The position numbers and the translations under genes were made by a program. 64,000 nt of DNA from Marinobacter sp. Its GTDB lineage: Bacteria; Pseudomonadota; Gammaproteobacteria; Pseudomonadales; Oleiphilaceae. Of the stretch, positions 43,458 to 52,674 are shown one piece after another (within the stretch, counting starts at the first letter, position 1; each line of letters begins with the position of its first letter). The DNA lies in assembly GCA_022565395.1 (NCBI GenBank), contig JAIUMV010000004.1, forward strand, positions 142,717-206,716. Reading direction: 5' to 3'. The notes under the pieces are model-generated. The model searched no databases, had not been told where the DNA came from, and saw only the letters and a program-made list of their open reading frames with translations.

Positions 43458-44539
43458 GTATCGAGATCCGCGACGTCAACAAACGCTTTGGTGATTTTGT
43501 CGCCGTCGATAACATGAACCTCAGCATCGGTGAGGGCGAACTCACCGCCCTGCTGGGCCCCTCCGGTTCAGGCAAAACCACCCTGTTGCGCATTATCGCC
43601 GGTCTGGAACAGCAGGATTCCGGCCGTATTCACTTTTACGGCGAAGACACCACCGATGTGCACGTCAGTGATCGGGGCGTGGGGTTTGTCTTTCAGCACT
43701 ATGCCCTGTTCCGCCATATGACGGTGTTCGAAAACGTGGCTTTCGGGCTGACGGTCAAGCCCCGCAAGGAGCGGCCCAGCAAAGAAGAAATCCGTGAAAG
43801 GGTGATGAAGGTGCTGAAACTGGTGCAGCTGGACTGGACCGCCAAGCGCTACCCATCCCAGCTCTCCGGTGGCCAGCGCCAGCGTATCGCCCTGGCCCGG
43901 GCACTGGTCATTGAGCCCAAGGTATTGTTGCTGGATGAACCGTTTGGCGCTCTCGACACCAAGGTGCGTACCGAACTGCGCCGCTGGCTGCGGCGCCTGC
44001 ATGACGAGATCCACGTCACTAGTGTATTTGTTACCCACGATCAGGAAGAGGCGCTGGAAGTCTCTGACCGGGTGGTGATCATGAATCAGGGGCGGCTGGA
44101 GCAGCAGGGCACGCCGGAGGATATCTACGACCACCCGGCCAACGCTTTCGTGTTTGATTTTCTGGGTAACGTCAACCAGTTCCGCGCCCAGGTGCAGCAG
44201 GGCCAGGCCCGCGTTGAAGGCCATGCCCTGACCCAGGGCAGCTGGCCCAAAGACCGTAATGGTGAAGGCCTGGCCTATGTGCGGCCCTACGAAGTGGATG
44301 TGCTCAAACAGCCGGAGGGCGATGATCTGCTGCCCGCCACGGTTGAGCTTATCTCCATCATCGGCCCTACGGTGCGGCTGGAGTTGACCGCGCCAGGCAG
44401 CGAGCATCTGGTGCATGCCGAAGTCCCCAAATCCCGCTTCCGCCCCCTGGGCATCCAGCAAGGCGATCAGGTCTGGCTGCGTCTCAACAACAGCCGGGTA
44501 TTTCTGGCTGGCGATGTCCTGCCGCCGGTAGGCAGCTAA
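43454..44539 (+). CDS. cysA: Sulfate/thiosulfate ABC transporter ATPase CysA
   Basis: ATPase of 361 aa energising CysTW. Walker [12 protein letters not shown], signature [15 protein letters not shown], Walker [15 protein letters not shown] and switch [11 protein letters not shown] are all intact. A C-terminal regulatory TOBE-like domain (about 245-361) is present. The ATG at 43454 overlaps the cysW stop; the longer frame from 43412 lies inside cysW. It ends the sulfate operon; no obvious terminator follows. Confidence 0.95.
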   Translation: MSIEIRDVNKRFGDFVAVDNMNLSIGEGELTALLGPSGSGKTTLLRIIAGLEQQDSGRIHFYGEDTTDVHVSDRGVGFVFQHYALFRHMTVFENVAFGLTVKPRKERPSKEEIRERVMKVLKLVQLDWTAKRYPSQLSGGQRQRIALARALVIEPKVLLLDEPFGALDTKVRTELRRWLRRLHDEIHVTSVFVTHDQEEALEVSDRVVIMNQGRLEQQGTPEDIYDHPANAFVFDFLGNVNQFRAQVQQGQARVEGHALTQGSWPKDRNGEGLAYVRPYEVDVLKQPEGDDLLPATVELISIIGPTVRLELTAPGSEHLVHAEVPKSRFRPLGIQQGDQVWLRLNNSRVFLAGDVLPPVGS

Positions 44540-44886
44540 AAAGCGACAGGCTTACCCCTGCTGACACCTGCGCGGGGTTCGGCCTGGGTTATCCCTGTGC
44601 TTTCTTGGTGCGCTTGACTATCCTTTGGAGCCCTAAGTAAAGCATGGCCTCATCTCACTTTATCCGCTGAATCCCTTAGCCTTCTAAGGCTTTGTTCTGG
44701 CTGTAGCTTTTGTAGCACTGTCATGAATCTGACCTTCTTCTGTCATTAAAACCTTATAAACAGTAGGTTGTGGGGCATATTTTGGTGCGCGAGAGCCTGT
44801 GTCTGCCCGTTGCCGGTGCGTTTGACTTGAAAAATATTTCGTGGTCTATATAATTTATGTCTAACTTTTGCTGATAAACGAAAACC
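44540..44886 (+). promoter_or_regulatory. Intergenic region with ectoine promoter candidate
   Basis: A 347-base gap without a convincing gene. A TTGACT hexamer at 44822-44827 is followed after 17 bases by TCTATA (44845-44850), which overlaps TATAAT at 44849-44854. The TCTATATAAT block resembles the sigma70/sigmaS promoters that drive ectoine genes under salt stress. A second TTGACT near 44616 is less well placed. Confidence 0.5.
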
Positions 44887-45396
44887 ATGAGTAACGAAGA
44901 CTCGACAACCACCGCCATCAACCTGCGTAAACCCACCAAGGCTGATGGCTATGCGCTTCACCAGCTGGTGGCGGCTTGCCCCCCGTTGGACCCCAACTCT
45001 GTCTATTGCAACCTGCTGCAATCCAGCCACTTTGCCGACACTGCGGTGGCTGCGGAGCTGAACGGCGAGCTGGTTGGCTTTATCTCCGGTTACATCCCCC
45101 CCGCCCAGCCTGACACGCTGTTTGTCTGGCAGGTGGCGGTTCATGAAAAGGGCCGTGGTCAGGGCCTGGCGAAGCGTATGTTGCACGCCATTCTTGAGCG
45201 TGAAGCCTGTCAGGCGGTCAGCCATCTGGAGACCACCATCACGCCGGATAACGAAGCGTCATGGGCGCTGTTTCGTTCCTTTGCACGAGACAAGGGCGCC
45301 GAACTCAAGCACCACGAACATTTCGAGAAAGAGGCCCATTTTGGCGGTCAGCACGATTCCGAGTTTCTGCTGCGGATCGGCCCTTTCACGAGTTGA
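44887..45396 (+). CDS. ectA: L-2,4-diaminobutyrate N-acetyltransferase EctA
   Basis: GNAT-fold enzyme of 169 aa that acetylates diaminobutyrate to N-gamma-acetyl-diaminobutyrate, the second step of ectoine synthesis. EctA hallmarks: LRKPTKADGYALHQLVAACPPLD, NSVYCNLLQSSHFADT, the acetyl-CoA loop VHEKGRGQGLAKRML, and HLETTITPDNEASWALFRSF (adjacent segments, split here as HLETTITPDN and EASWALFRSF). The ribosome binding site is weak. It leads an ectA-ectB-ask order with a salt-type promoter upstream. Confidence 0.95.
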   Translation: MSNEDSTTTAINLRKPTKADGYALHQLVAACPPLDPNSVYCNLLQSSHFADTAVAAELNGELVGFISGYIPPAQPDTLFVWQVAVHEKGRGQGLAKRMLHAILEREACQAVSHLETTITPDNEASWALFRSFARDKGAELKHHEHFEKEAHFGGQHDSEFLLRIGPFTS

Positions 45397-45401
45397 TGTA
45401 C

Positions 45402-45421
45402 CGCACCGGTTAGCCGGTGCG
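45402..45421 (+). other. Perfect hairpin between ectA and ectB
   Basis: CGCACCGG-TTAG-CCGGTGCG: 8-bp stem and 4-base loop, without a following T tract. It may protect the upstream mRNA or attenuate ectB rather than fully terminate. Confidence 0.5.
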
Positions 45422-45508
45422 TTCCCCACGGGGTGACCTGTTGTCGCGACCGAAACTCGTCAACGGTATACCCCATAACCTCGAACCTAAATGCTAAGAG
45501 GCAAGACT

Positions 45509-46777
45509 ATGAACATTTTCAAATCTACCGAATCTGAAGTACGCGTTTATTCACGGGCGTTTCCTGTGGTATTCAACCGGGCCAAGAACGCGCACCTCTA
45601 CACTGAAGACGGTAAGGAATACCTCGATTTCCTGGCTGGTGCCGGCTCGCTGAACTATGGCCACAACAATGATGTGCTGAAAAAAGCGCTGATTACGTAC
45701 ATCGAGGCCGATGGCGTCAGCCAGGGCCTGGACCTGTTCACGACCGCCAAACAGGACTTCATGGAGGCCTACAAGCAGTACATCCTGGACCCCCGTGGCC
45801 TGGACTACAAAATCCAGTTTACCGGCCCCACCGGCACCAACTGTGTGGAAGCAGCCATGAAGCTGGCCCGCAAGGTGAAAGGCCGTAGCGGCATTATCTC
45901 CTTCACCAACGGTTTCCACGGGGTATCCCTGGGTGCCGTAGCGGCCACCGGTAACAAACATCACCGTGGTGGTGCGGGTGTGCCTCTGAACAACGTGAAT
46001 TTCATGTTCTATGACGGCTATCTGGGTGAAGGCGTTGATACCCTGGCGGTTATGGACAAGATGCTGTCTGACAACTCCTCCGGCATTGACCTGCCTGCTG
46101 CGGTCATCGTTGAGGCGGTCCAGGGTGAAGGTGGCCTGAATGCTGCCCGTGCCGAATGGCTGCAAGGCCTGCAAAAGCTCTGTAAGAAGCACGACATTCT
46201 GCTGATTCTGGACGACATCCAGGCGGGCAACGGCCGTACCGGCGAGTTCTTCAGCTTTGAATTTGCCGGCATCAAACCGGATATCGTGACGGTGTCCAAG
46301 TCCCTCAGTGGCTACGGCCTGCCCATGGCCCTGGTGCTGTTCAAGCCGGAGCTGGACGTTTGGGATCCGGGCGAGCACAACGGCACCTTCCGCGGTAACA
46401 ACATGGCCTTTATTACGGCCCGTGCAGCGGTGGAAACCTACTGGAAGGACGATGCCTTCGCCAAAGAGATCAAGGACAAGAGCCGGGTACTGGGCGATGC
46501 CCTGCAAGGCATCTGCAACAAGTACAAAGGTCAGTTCCGTCTTAAAGGCCGTGGTCTGATGCGGGGTATTGAGGCAAGCAATGCGGATCTTACCGGTGCC
46601 ATTACCCAGCGCGCCTTCAAGAAAGGGCTGATCATTGAAACCAGTGGCCCCAATGATGAGGTCATCAAGTGCCTGATGCCCCTGACCACCAGTGAGGCGG
46701 ATCTGCGCAAAGGTGTCGCTATTCTGGCGGAAGCGGTGGATGAAATCATGCAGGAAAGCATGAGCGCGGCGTCCTGA
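45509..46777 (+). CDS. ectB: Diaminobutyrate--2-oxoglutarate transaminase EctB
   Basis: PLP-dependent class III aminotransferase of 422 aa converting aspartate semialdehyde and glutamate to 2,4-diaminobutyrate, the first committed ectoine step. Features: [65 protein letters not shown] with the PLP-binding Asp, and the Schiff-base Lys in [13 protein letters not shown]. The ATG at 45509 follows AAGAGG. It is 112 bases after ectA and only 48 bases before the aspartokinase; ectC, normally between or next to these genes, is missing. Confidence 0.95.
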   Translation: MNIFKSTESEVRVYSRAFPVVFNRAKNAHLYTEDGKEYLDFLAGAGSLNYGHNNDVLKKALITYIEADGVSQGLDLFTTAKQDFMEAYKQYILDPRGLDYKIQFTGPTGTNCVEAAMKLARKVKGRSGIISFTNGFHGVSLGAVAATGNKHHRGGAGVPLNNVNFMFYDGYLGEGVDTLAVMDKMLSDNSSGIDLPAAVIVEAVQGEGGLNAARAEWLQGLQKLCKKHDILLILDDIQAGNGRTGEFFSFEFAGIKPDIVTVSKSLSGYGLPMALVLFKPELDVWDPGEHNGTFRGNNMAFITARAAVETYWKDDAFAKEIKDKSRVLGDALQGICNKYKGQFRLKGRGLMRGIEASNADLTGAITQRAFKKGLIIETSGPNDEVIKCLMPLTTSEADLRKGVAILAEAVDEIMQESMSAAS

Positions 46778-46825
46778 GACGCCCCGCACGCCACCGTTCA
46801 TTCATCAGCACATGAAGCAAGGATT

Positions 46826-48268
46826 ATGACTAGCCAACGACATACCGTAGAGAAGATCGGCGGCACCTCCATGAGCAATTATGAGGCGGTGCGCGACAAC
46901 ATCATTCTGGGGGGCCGTAGCAAGGACGAGCTGTACAACCGCATTTTTGTGGTGTCTGCCTATGCCGGTGTCACCAATGAGTTGCTGGAACACAAAAAAA
47001 CCGGCGAGCCGGGGGTTTACGCCCTGTTCGCCGAGGCAGAGTCTGACTGGGCCTGGGGTGATGACCTCACCAAGCTCATCAAAATGCTCACCGACATCAA
47101 TGCTGAGCTGTTCACCGACCCGATGCTCAAGCATCAGGCGGACCAGTTCATCACCGACCGTATCGAAGGCGTCCGCGGATGTCTGATCGATCTGCAACGC
47201 CTGTGTTCTTATGGCCAGTTCCGGCTGGAAGAGCACCTGCTGACGGTGCGGGAGATGCTGGCGGGTATCGGTGAGGCCCACAGTGCCTTCAACACGGCCC
47301 TGAGGCTCCAGCAGGAGGGCATTAACGCCCGCTTTGTGGACCTGACCGGCTGGCGGGATAACGACATTCTGCCCCTGGATGAGAAGCTGAAACTGGCCTT
47401 CGATAATATCGATCTGAGCCGCGAACTGGCCATCACCACTGGCTATGCCCAGTGTGAAGAAGGGTTGATGCGCACGTTTGACCGCGGCTACAGCGAGATG
47501 ACCTTCAGCCGTATTGCGGTCATCACCCGGGCGGGTGAGGCGATCATTCATAAAGAGTATCACCTCAGTTCGGCCGACCCGAAAATAGCCGGTGAGGATA
47601 AAGTGGTGCCCATCGGGCGCACCAACTATGACGTGGCAGACCAGCTGGCCAACCTCGGCATGGAGGCTATCCACCCCCGTGCCGCCAAGGGCCTGCGCCA
47701 GCATGATATCCCGCTGCGGGTGAAGAACACCTTTGAGCCGGAGCATACCGGCACCCTGATCACCCGGGGCTATGTCAGCGAGACTCCCCAGGTGGAGATT
47801 ATCGCCGGGCGCAAGGGTGTGTTTGCCATCGAGGTGTTTGATCAGGACATGCAGGGGGAGCCGGGCTCCGACCGCAAGATTCTGGACGTGCTGAGTCGCT
47901 TCAAAACGCGCTTTATCACCAAGGACGCCAACGCCAATACCATCACCCACTATGTGGACAGTAACCTCAAGCAGGTGAAACGGGTGGTCAAGGCGCTGGA
48001 AGAAGCCTTCCCCAATGGCGAGATCAACACCCGTAAAGTAGCCCTGGTGTCTGCCATCGGCAGTGATATGCAGGTGCCGGGTATGCTGGCTAAAACGGTG
48101 CAGGCACTGGCGACCGAGGGTATCAGTATCCTTGCCCTGCACCAGTGTATGCGCCAGGTGGATATGCAGTTCGTGATTGAGGAAGATCACTACGAGCAGG
48201 CGATTGCCAAGCTCCATGCGACCCTCATTGAACCCCATAATCATGAGTACGCCATCGTGGCGGCCTGA
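46826..48268 (+). CDS. ask_ect: Aspartate kinase of the ectoine type (Ask_Ect)
   Basis: Aspartokinase of 480 aa that phosphorylates aspartate to feed aspartate semialdehyde into ectoine synthesis. The N-terminus VEKIGGTSMSNYEAVRDN has the kinase lysine motif, and RGYSEMTFSRIA and EAIIHKEYHLSSADP match the Ask_Ect branch, which is usually free of lysine/threonine feedback control. Two ACT domains occupy about residues 330-480. AAGGA precedes the ATG. Its position directly after ectB supports the pathway assignment. Confidence 0.94.
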   Translation: MTSQRHTVEKIGGTSMSNYEAVRDNIILGGRSKDELYNRIFVVSAYAGVTNELLEHKKTGEPGVYALFAEAESDWAWGDDLTKLIKMLTDINAELFTDPMLKHQADQFITDRIEGVRGCLIDLQRLCSYGQFRLEEHLLTVREMLAGIGEAHSAFNTALRLQQEGINARFVDLTGWRDNDILPLDEKLKLAFDNIDLSRELAITTGYAQCEEGLMRTFDRGYSEMTFSRIAVITRAGEAIIHKEYHLSSADPKIAGEDKVVPIGRTNYDVADQLANLGMEAIHPRAAKGLRQHDIPLRVKNTFEPEHTGTLITRGYVSETPQVEIIAGRKGVFAIEVFDQDMQGEPGSDRKILDVLSRFKTRFITKDANANTITHYVDSNLKQVKRVVKALEEAFPNGEINTRKVALVSAIGSDMQVPGMLAKTVQALATEGISILALHQCMRQVDMQFVIEEDHYEQAIAKLHATLIEPHNHEYAIVAA

Positions 48269-48502
48269 TCTGCCAGTGTGAATTACCTGGACGGGAACCG
48301 GTCGCTCCGGTCCGGGTGATGGAGGATGTCTTGCCTCCTCTGACCGGGTCATCCCATTATCGGGGTGGCTCGGTCGCCTTTTCCTGCCCCCGCTGATGCT
48401 GCCCCCTGACCCTTTTGATGCAGGTGCTCTCTACTGGTGCGCCCGGCCATCCACTCCCTGCTCTGATCCGTATATTTTCACGAATCCAGAACGGGAAAAG
48501 TT

Positions 48503-49522
48503 ATGAGCGATTTCTTACAGCATGAGCCCGAAGCGCCGCCCCGTACGGACATGTGGGAGACGGCCTCCAATGAGGGGGTATCACTGGTTGGCCGGTATTT
48601 TCTTGAAGCCAGTGACTTCACCGTTATGTCCGCAGCACAGGAACAGCGCCTGGGGCGTAGACTGGTGCGTTCGCTGGCCGCCCTGGCCCGGGCGCAAGCG
48701 TTGTCTGACGACATACCGCTGACGATTCGTGACGTAGCGGAAGCGTTGGCCGAGCATGAGCTTTCAAGCCTGAGACTGAGGCGCCACCTGCGCCTGGTGC
48801 GAGCCTGCCAGCACCAGCTGATTAACCGTAACCTGCGCCTGGCGGTGCATATTGCCCGGCAGCATGGGAATCGCGGCCTGCCCCTGACAGACCTGATACA
48901 GGAAGGCAACATCGGCCTGATGAAAGCGGTGGAGCGCTTCGACCCCCAGAAAGGGTTCCGATTTTCCACCTATGCCTATTGGTGGATCAGCGAAGAGATC
49001 AAACGGTCACTGCGCCGCAACGGCCGCGTGGTCAGAACCCCTGATCACGTGGTGGACGAGATTCGTGAGCTAAACAGCATCACCATGGGCCTGTACCGCA
49101 CCCTGGGGCGCAGGCCTACCCGTCAGGAGATCGCCAAAGCGATGGCCATCTCGCCGGAGCGAGTGATTGAACTGCGCAGCTATGCCCTTACCGAAGTATC
49201 TGCCGATATGCCGCTGAACGATGAGGGTGGCCTCACCCTGGTGGATGCGCTGAGTGACGATGAGCACCTGCCACCCCCGGATCAGCCCCTGGTGGCCCGG
49301 GATCAGAACCGGTTGCTGGCGGAGATCCTCAGTCATCTTAATGGTCGTGAGCGGGAAGTGCTAAGCCGCCGGTTTGGCCTTGATCGGCCCGAGCCAGACA
49401 CCTTGCAGGTGATTTCCGATGACTTGGGCATCAGCCGCGAGCGGGTGCGTCAAATCGAGAAAAGTGCATTGCGCAAACTGCGCAAGCAATTTGCCACCAT
49501 GGGTGATATGGCAGGCAACTAA
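48503..49522 (+). CDS. RpoS-like sigma-70 family factor (group 2/3)
   Basis: A 339-aa sigma factor with regions 1.2 to 4.2. Region 2: NRNLRLAVHIARQHGNRGLP, DLIQEGNIGLMKAVERFDPQ and GFRFSTYAYWWISEEIKRSL. Region 3 and 4: RRPTRQEIAKAMAISPERV, LNGREREVLSRRFGL, and the -35 helix ISRERVRQIEKSALRKLRKQ. Compared with RpoS it has Trp-Ile-Ser-Glu-Glu in place of WWIRQTIER and a longer segment between regions 1.2 and 2.1 (about 55-100), so it is a paralogue rather than clear rpoS. It lies 234 bases downstream of the ectoine-type aspartokinase. A role in salt or stationary-phase response is an inference. Confidence 0.85.
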   Translation: MSDFLQHEPEAPPRTDMWETASNEGVSLVGRYFLEASDFTVMSAAQEQRLGRRLVRSLAALARAQALSDDIPLTIRDVAEALAEHELSSLRLRRHLRLVRACQHQLINRNLRLAVHIARQHGNRGLPLTDLIQEGNIGLMKAVERFDPQKGFRFSTYAYWWISEEIKRSLRRNGRVVRTPDHVVDEIRELNSITMGLYRTLGRRPTRQEIAKAMAISPERVIELRSYALTEVSADMPLNDEGGLTLVDALSDDEHLPPPDQPLVARDQNRLLAEILSHLNGREREVLSRRFGLDRPEPDTLQVISDDLGISRERVRQIEKSALRKLRKQFATMGDMAGN

Positions 49523-49558
49523 GTTGCCGGCTATAGCACCCATGGCCAGTGTAAGGTG

Positions 49559-50008
49559 TTAAAGGAGGGTAAAAATCACGCCGGCCACCACCAGCTGACT
49601 GGCGATGGAGACACCGGTCAGCAACAGGCGCAGCTTCAAATACCAGGCAGGCCAGTAGCTTCTCAGCATTTTCACGTCCATCAGATACAGGCCGGCATAA
49701 AGCAGCGGGTAGAGCACAGCCTGCCATGCGAGTGGCATCAACAGTCCAAGACCGCCAACCACAAAGAACACCTGGCTCAATACCAGTGTCACCACCGGCG
49801 ACACGGGGTAGCTTCGATTCTCCAGCTGCATACCAATAGGCCAGTAAATGCCCGCCATAAATGCCAGGATACCTGCGCAGTAGAGATAGAAATAGTGCGC
49901 CATAATGGCGCTATGGGAGGTCCAGAACAGCACAGACCCGGCGCCCAGCACAAAGGGAACCAGACCTGCGAGGCCCACCAGCATAGCCAGACGTGCGACG
50001 ACAATCAT
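49559..50008 (-). CDS. DUF3429 family membrane protein
   Basis: A 149-aa inner-membrane protein with four to five hydrophobic helices and the DUF3429-type segments LVPFVLGAG, YCAGILAFMAGIYWPIGMQL and WYLKLRLLLTGVS. The ATG at 50008 is chosen; the frame is open further back but would run through the DUF6482 gene. It follows that gene by 2 bases, so the two form an operon. No function is established for the family. Confidence 0.82.
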   Translation of the reverse strand: MIVVARLAMLVGLAGLVPFVLGAGSVLFWTSHSAIMAHYFYLYCAGILAFMAGIYWPIGMQLENRSYPVSPVVTLVLSQVFFVVGGLGLLMPLAWQAVLYPLLYAGLYLMDVKMLRSYWPAWYLKLRLLLTGVSIASQLVVAGVIFTLL

Positions 50009-50010
50009 AC

Positions 50011-50310
50011 TCACGCCTCTCCGACCTTGATCCGCAACGGCGCTACCGTCTGTGCAGACAGGCCAACCATTTCGTTGTAGGCGGAGGGGTGAACCACGTC
50101 TGTGCGGCGGATAGAAAAGGAGCCCAGCAGATCCCTGACCTCCCAACTGCTACGCAACAACAAGGTGTCGTTGGCGTCGTTAGACAGAATAAGTGGCTGA
50201 CCATCCAGGTAGAGCCGCGCCATATAGCGCTGGCCTTCCAGTGAAATGATTTCCAGTAATTCAATGTGCGGATCGGCCAGATCCCGTAATTGTGCAAGGC
50301 TGATGCGCAT
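50011..50310 (-). CDS. DUF6482 family protein
   Basis: A 99-aa cytoplasmic protein resembling DUF6482 proteins of Pseudomonas and relatives: LEIISLEGQRYMARLYLDGQ, then LRSSWEVRDLLGSF, and a conserved-looking HPSAYNEMVG near the C-terminus. No signal peptide, no catalytic motif. It is the first gene of a pair with DUF3429. The role is unknown. Confidence 0.7.
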   Translation of the reverse strand: MRISLAQLRDLADPHIELLEIISLEGQRYMARLYLDGQPLILSNDANDTLLLRSSWEVRDLLGSFSIRRTDVVHPSAYNEMVGLSAQTVAPLRIKVGEA

Positions 50311-50396
50311 GCGTCTGATCCCCTGAGCCGGGCGGCTGCCCGGCGCGTGTTACTGATGGGGTTAAGTACGTTATGCGCGGGATTCGGGATCAGCCC

Positions 50397-51032
50397 TCAG
50401 GGCTGCAGACGGTTAATCGCCCAGCGGTCACCTTGCCTGACGTATTCGAAGCGGTCATGCAGGCGGCTGGGCCGGCCCTGCCAGAATTCGATACGACGGG
50501 GTACCACCCGGTAACCGCCCCAGAAGGAGGGCAAGGGAATGCTGCCCTCGCGGAATTTGCGCTTCATCTCCTCAACCTTCTGCTCCAGCAGGCCGCGGGA
50601 GGTGATGACCTTGCTTTGCTCCGACACCCAGGCCCCGATCTGACTGCCCCGGGGGCGGGAGCTGAAATACCGCAGGGATTCGGTTTTGCTGACCTTTTCC
50701 ACCCGGCCCTGAACAATGATCTGGCGGTTAAGCCCGATCCAGGGAAAGAGCAGCGCGGCCTGCGGGTTGCTGTCCAGCTCCCGGGCTTTGTTACTGCCGT
50801 AGTTGGTGAAAAACACAAAGCCGGTCTCGTCAAAGTATTTCAGCAAAACCGTACGCAATGAGGGCTGGCCGTCCGCCGTGGCAGTGGCCAGGGACATGGC
50901 GTTGGGCTCCAGAATGTCGGCATCCCGGGCGGCCTGAAACCAATGGGCAAACTGTTGTATCGGATTATCATCAAGATCCTCGCGATCGAGGCCATCGCTC
51001 TCGAATTCGCGGCGCATATCACTGATATTCAT
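50397..51032 (-). CDS. pdxH: Pyridoxamine/pyridoxine 5'-phosphate oxidase
   Basis: FMN-dependent oxidase of 211 aa making pyridoxal 5'-phosphate. Family motifs: MRREFESDGLDREDL at the N-terminus, MSLATATADGQPSLRTVLLK, GFVFFTNYGSNKARELDSNP, SRPRGSQIGAWVSEQSKVI, PSFWGGYRVVPRRIEFWQG and the C-terminal RLHDR. The ATG at 51032 gives the normal length; the frame upstream runs into the binding-protein gene. It lies 13 bases downstream of that gene on the same strand. Confidence 0.95.
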   Translation of the reverse strand: MNISDMRREFESDGLDREDLDDNPIQQFAHWFQAARDADILEPNAMSLATATADGQPSLRTVLLKYFDETGFVFFTNYGSNKARELDSNPQAALLFPWIGLNRQIIVQGRVEKVSKTESLRYFSSRPRGSQIGAWVSEQSKVITSRGLLEQKVEEMKRKFREGSIPLPSFWGGYRVVPRRIEFWQGRPSRLHDRFEYVRQGDRWAINRLQP

Positions 51033-51045
51033 AGAAATCTCTGGT

Positions 51046-51840
51046 TCAATGACCGTGTTCGGTACCGTTGTGCAGGGGAATGCCGTACTGGGCTGCCAGT
51101 TTGGCAAAGGTGCCGTCTGCAACCAGCAGGTCAATCATGGATTCCAGCGTCTCCGCGGTAACCGGCGCCTCAGGATGCACGATGGCAGCCAGGTCATGGT
51201 GTTGGTCCACGCGCTCAGATACCAGCAGCCTGGCGTAGTCCTCAGGCCGCTGCGCCTTGAACGAGGCAAGAAATGAGCGACTGACCACAGCCACTTCCGC
51301 CGCTGCCGGACGATCCGCCAGAATCAGTTCCAGATTACGCCGGTGGCTGTGGGACAGATCAATATTGAAGCGTTCCGTCAGCTTGATATCGTCCGGATTG
51401 TTACCGGCAAAGCCATAGTGAAAACCAAAAATGGCCACTAACGCGCGGCTCTGCAGGTCATCAAAAAAGGACTCGTCCCGCTCAGGCTTGGCCAGCGCGA
51501 CATAGAGCTCCTGATCGCTGAGGAAGGGGCGGGTGGCGTAATGGCGATAAGCCTGCCAGCTCCAGCTGGGGCTTTCAAACAGGATAACGTCGTACCGGCG
51601 TTGCTCGAAGTCCATGTAGCGCCGCTTTGGCGCGGTTTCCTGGAATACAAAGTGATAGTCGGACTGGCGCTGGTTGAGCTCCGCCAACACATCGCCCGCC
51701 AGCCCCCGCAGTGCACCCTGGTCGTCGATAAGCGCGATGGAAGGATAGTTGTAGGCTCCAACGGTGATGGTGATTTCTGCCGCCAGGGGCAGGGAAAGGG
51801 CCATCAGCCAGAGTGCTGCATACCGTTTGATCAGTGACAT
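51046..51840 (-). CDS. Periplasmic solute-binding protein, family 3
   Basis: A 264-aa exported protein with a short signal peptide ending in PLAA and the family 3 pattern VGAYNYPSIALIDDQGALRG, AGDVLAELNQRQ, DVILFESPSWSW. It resembles stand-alone binding proteins without an ABC partner, and is distantly similar in type to the one at 33.0-33.8 kb. It shares a transcript direction with pdxH and is divergent from the deoxynucleotidase gene. The ligand is unknown. Confidence 0.78.
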   Translation of the reverse strand: MSLIKRYAALWLMALSLPLAAEITITVGAYNYPSIALIDDQGALRGLAGDVLAELNQRQSDYHFVFQETAPKRRYMDFEQRRYDVILFESPSWSWQAYRHYATRPFLSDQELYVALAKPERDESFFDDLQSRALVAIFGFHYGFAGNNPDDIKLTERFNIDLSHSHRRNLELILADRPAAAEVAVVSRSFLASFKAQRPEDYARLLVSERVDQHHDLAAIVHPEAPVTAETLESMIDLLVADGTFAKLAAQYGIPLHNGTEHGH

Positions 51841-51947
51841 ACCCGATATAGTCCGTACTGCCTGTTTCGGTTAAGGTATCAGCATAGCGCTGAGTACAGT
51901 TGCTGTGCGTTTATCGAGCCTTCCACTACAACCATACAAGTGACCCC

Positions 51948-52541
51948 ATGCCGTCGTCCACCAGTCATTTTTTTGCCTATATCTCACGCCTACGCTGGAT
52001 TCGCCGCTGGGGCTTGATGCGCAACGCCATTGAAGAGAATGTCGCCACCCACTCCTGGGAAGTGGCCACCCTGGCCCATGCCCTGGCCCTGATTACCAAC
52101 CAGCACTTCAACGGCCAACTGAACGCTGATCGCATCGCCGCCGCTGCGCTCTATCACGACGCCACAGAGGTTATTACAGGCGACATGCCAACCCCTGTCA
52201 AATACCATTCTGCGGTTATGCGTCAGGTTTTCGCCGATGTGGAGCATAAAGCGGAGGACGAGTTGTTGGCGCTGCTACCTGATGAGCTGCGTGATAGTTT
52301 TCGTCCTTACCTTCAGGAAGCGGCCTGGGGCGAGGAACAACAGGCCATTATCAAGGCGGCCGACCGCCTTTCCGCCTGGTTGAAATGCCAGGCCGAGATT
52401 CAGGCGGGCAACCGTGAGTTTGAGCCCGCAGCGGAGCAGATACTCGCACGATTGCAGGAAGACCCCCTGCCTGCCGTCAGCTATTTTCTGGACACTTTTG
52501 CCCCTAGCTATCAGTTTCCTCTGGATCACCTGCTGAAGTAG
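51948..52541 (+). CDS. yfbR: 5'-deoxynucleotidase (YfbR-like, HD domain)
   Basis: HD-domain phosphohydrolase of 197 aa that dephosphorylates deoxynucleoside 5'-monophosphates. Metal ligands are seen in HSWEVATLAHALAL (first His), YHDATEVITGDMPTPVKY (HD pair plus the YfbR-specific GDxxTPVKY), and KAADRLSAW (distal Asp). The ATG at 51948 gives the usual N-terminus; an ATG-less extension to 51900 is rejected. It appears monocistronic. Confidence 0.93.
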   Translation: MPSSTSHFFAYISRLRWIRRWGLMRNAIEENVATHSWEVATLAHALALITNQHFNGQLNADRIAAAALYHDATEVITGDMPTPVKYHSAVMRQVFADVEHKAEDELLALLPDELRDSFRPYLQEAAWGEEQQAIIKAADRLSAWLKCQAEIQAGNREFEPAAEQILARLQEDPLPAVSYFLDTFAPSYQFPLDHLLK

Positions 52542-52674
52542 ACGGCTGCTGGCCCTGATGACCTGCATGGCTGTCCTTTGATGCCATACTCCCTGTAGCG
52601 GTAATAGCCTAGAGTGTTAACTCTAGATTCGGCTCAATACAGCCGGCTCCGAACAACAAGATGTGAGGAATGGT

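Noticed and set aside
45402..45421. Hairpin between ectA and ectB as a full terminator
   Set aside because: No T tract follows and ectB, with no obvious separate promoter, needs readthrough.
46805..48352. 515-residue frame opposite the aspartokinase gene
   Set aside because: It is the antisense of a strongly identified aspartokinase and is His/Gln-rich as such shadows are in GC-rich DNA.
48269..48502. Possible ectC remnant or RNA after the aspartokinase gene
   Set aside because: No frame resembles EctC; only short GC-rich imperfect inverted repeats were seen.
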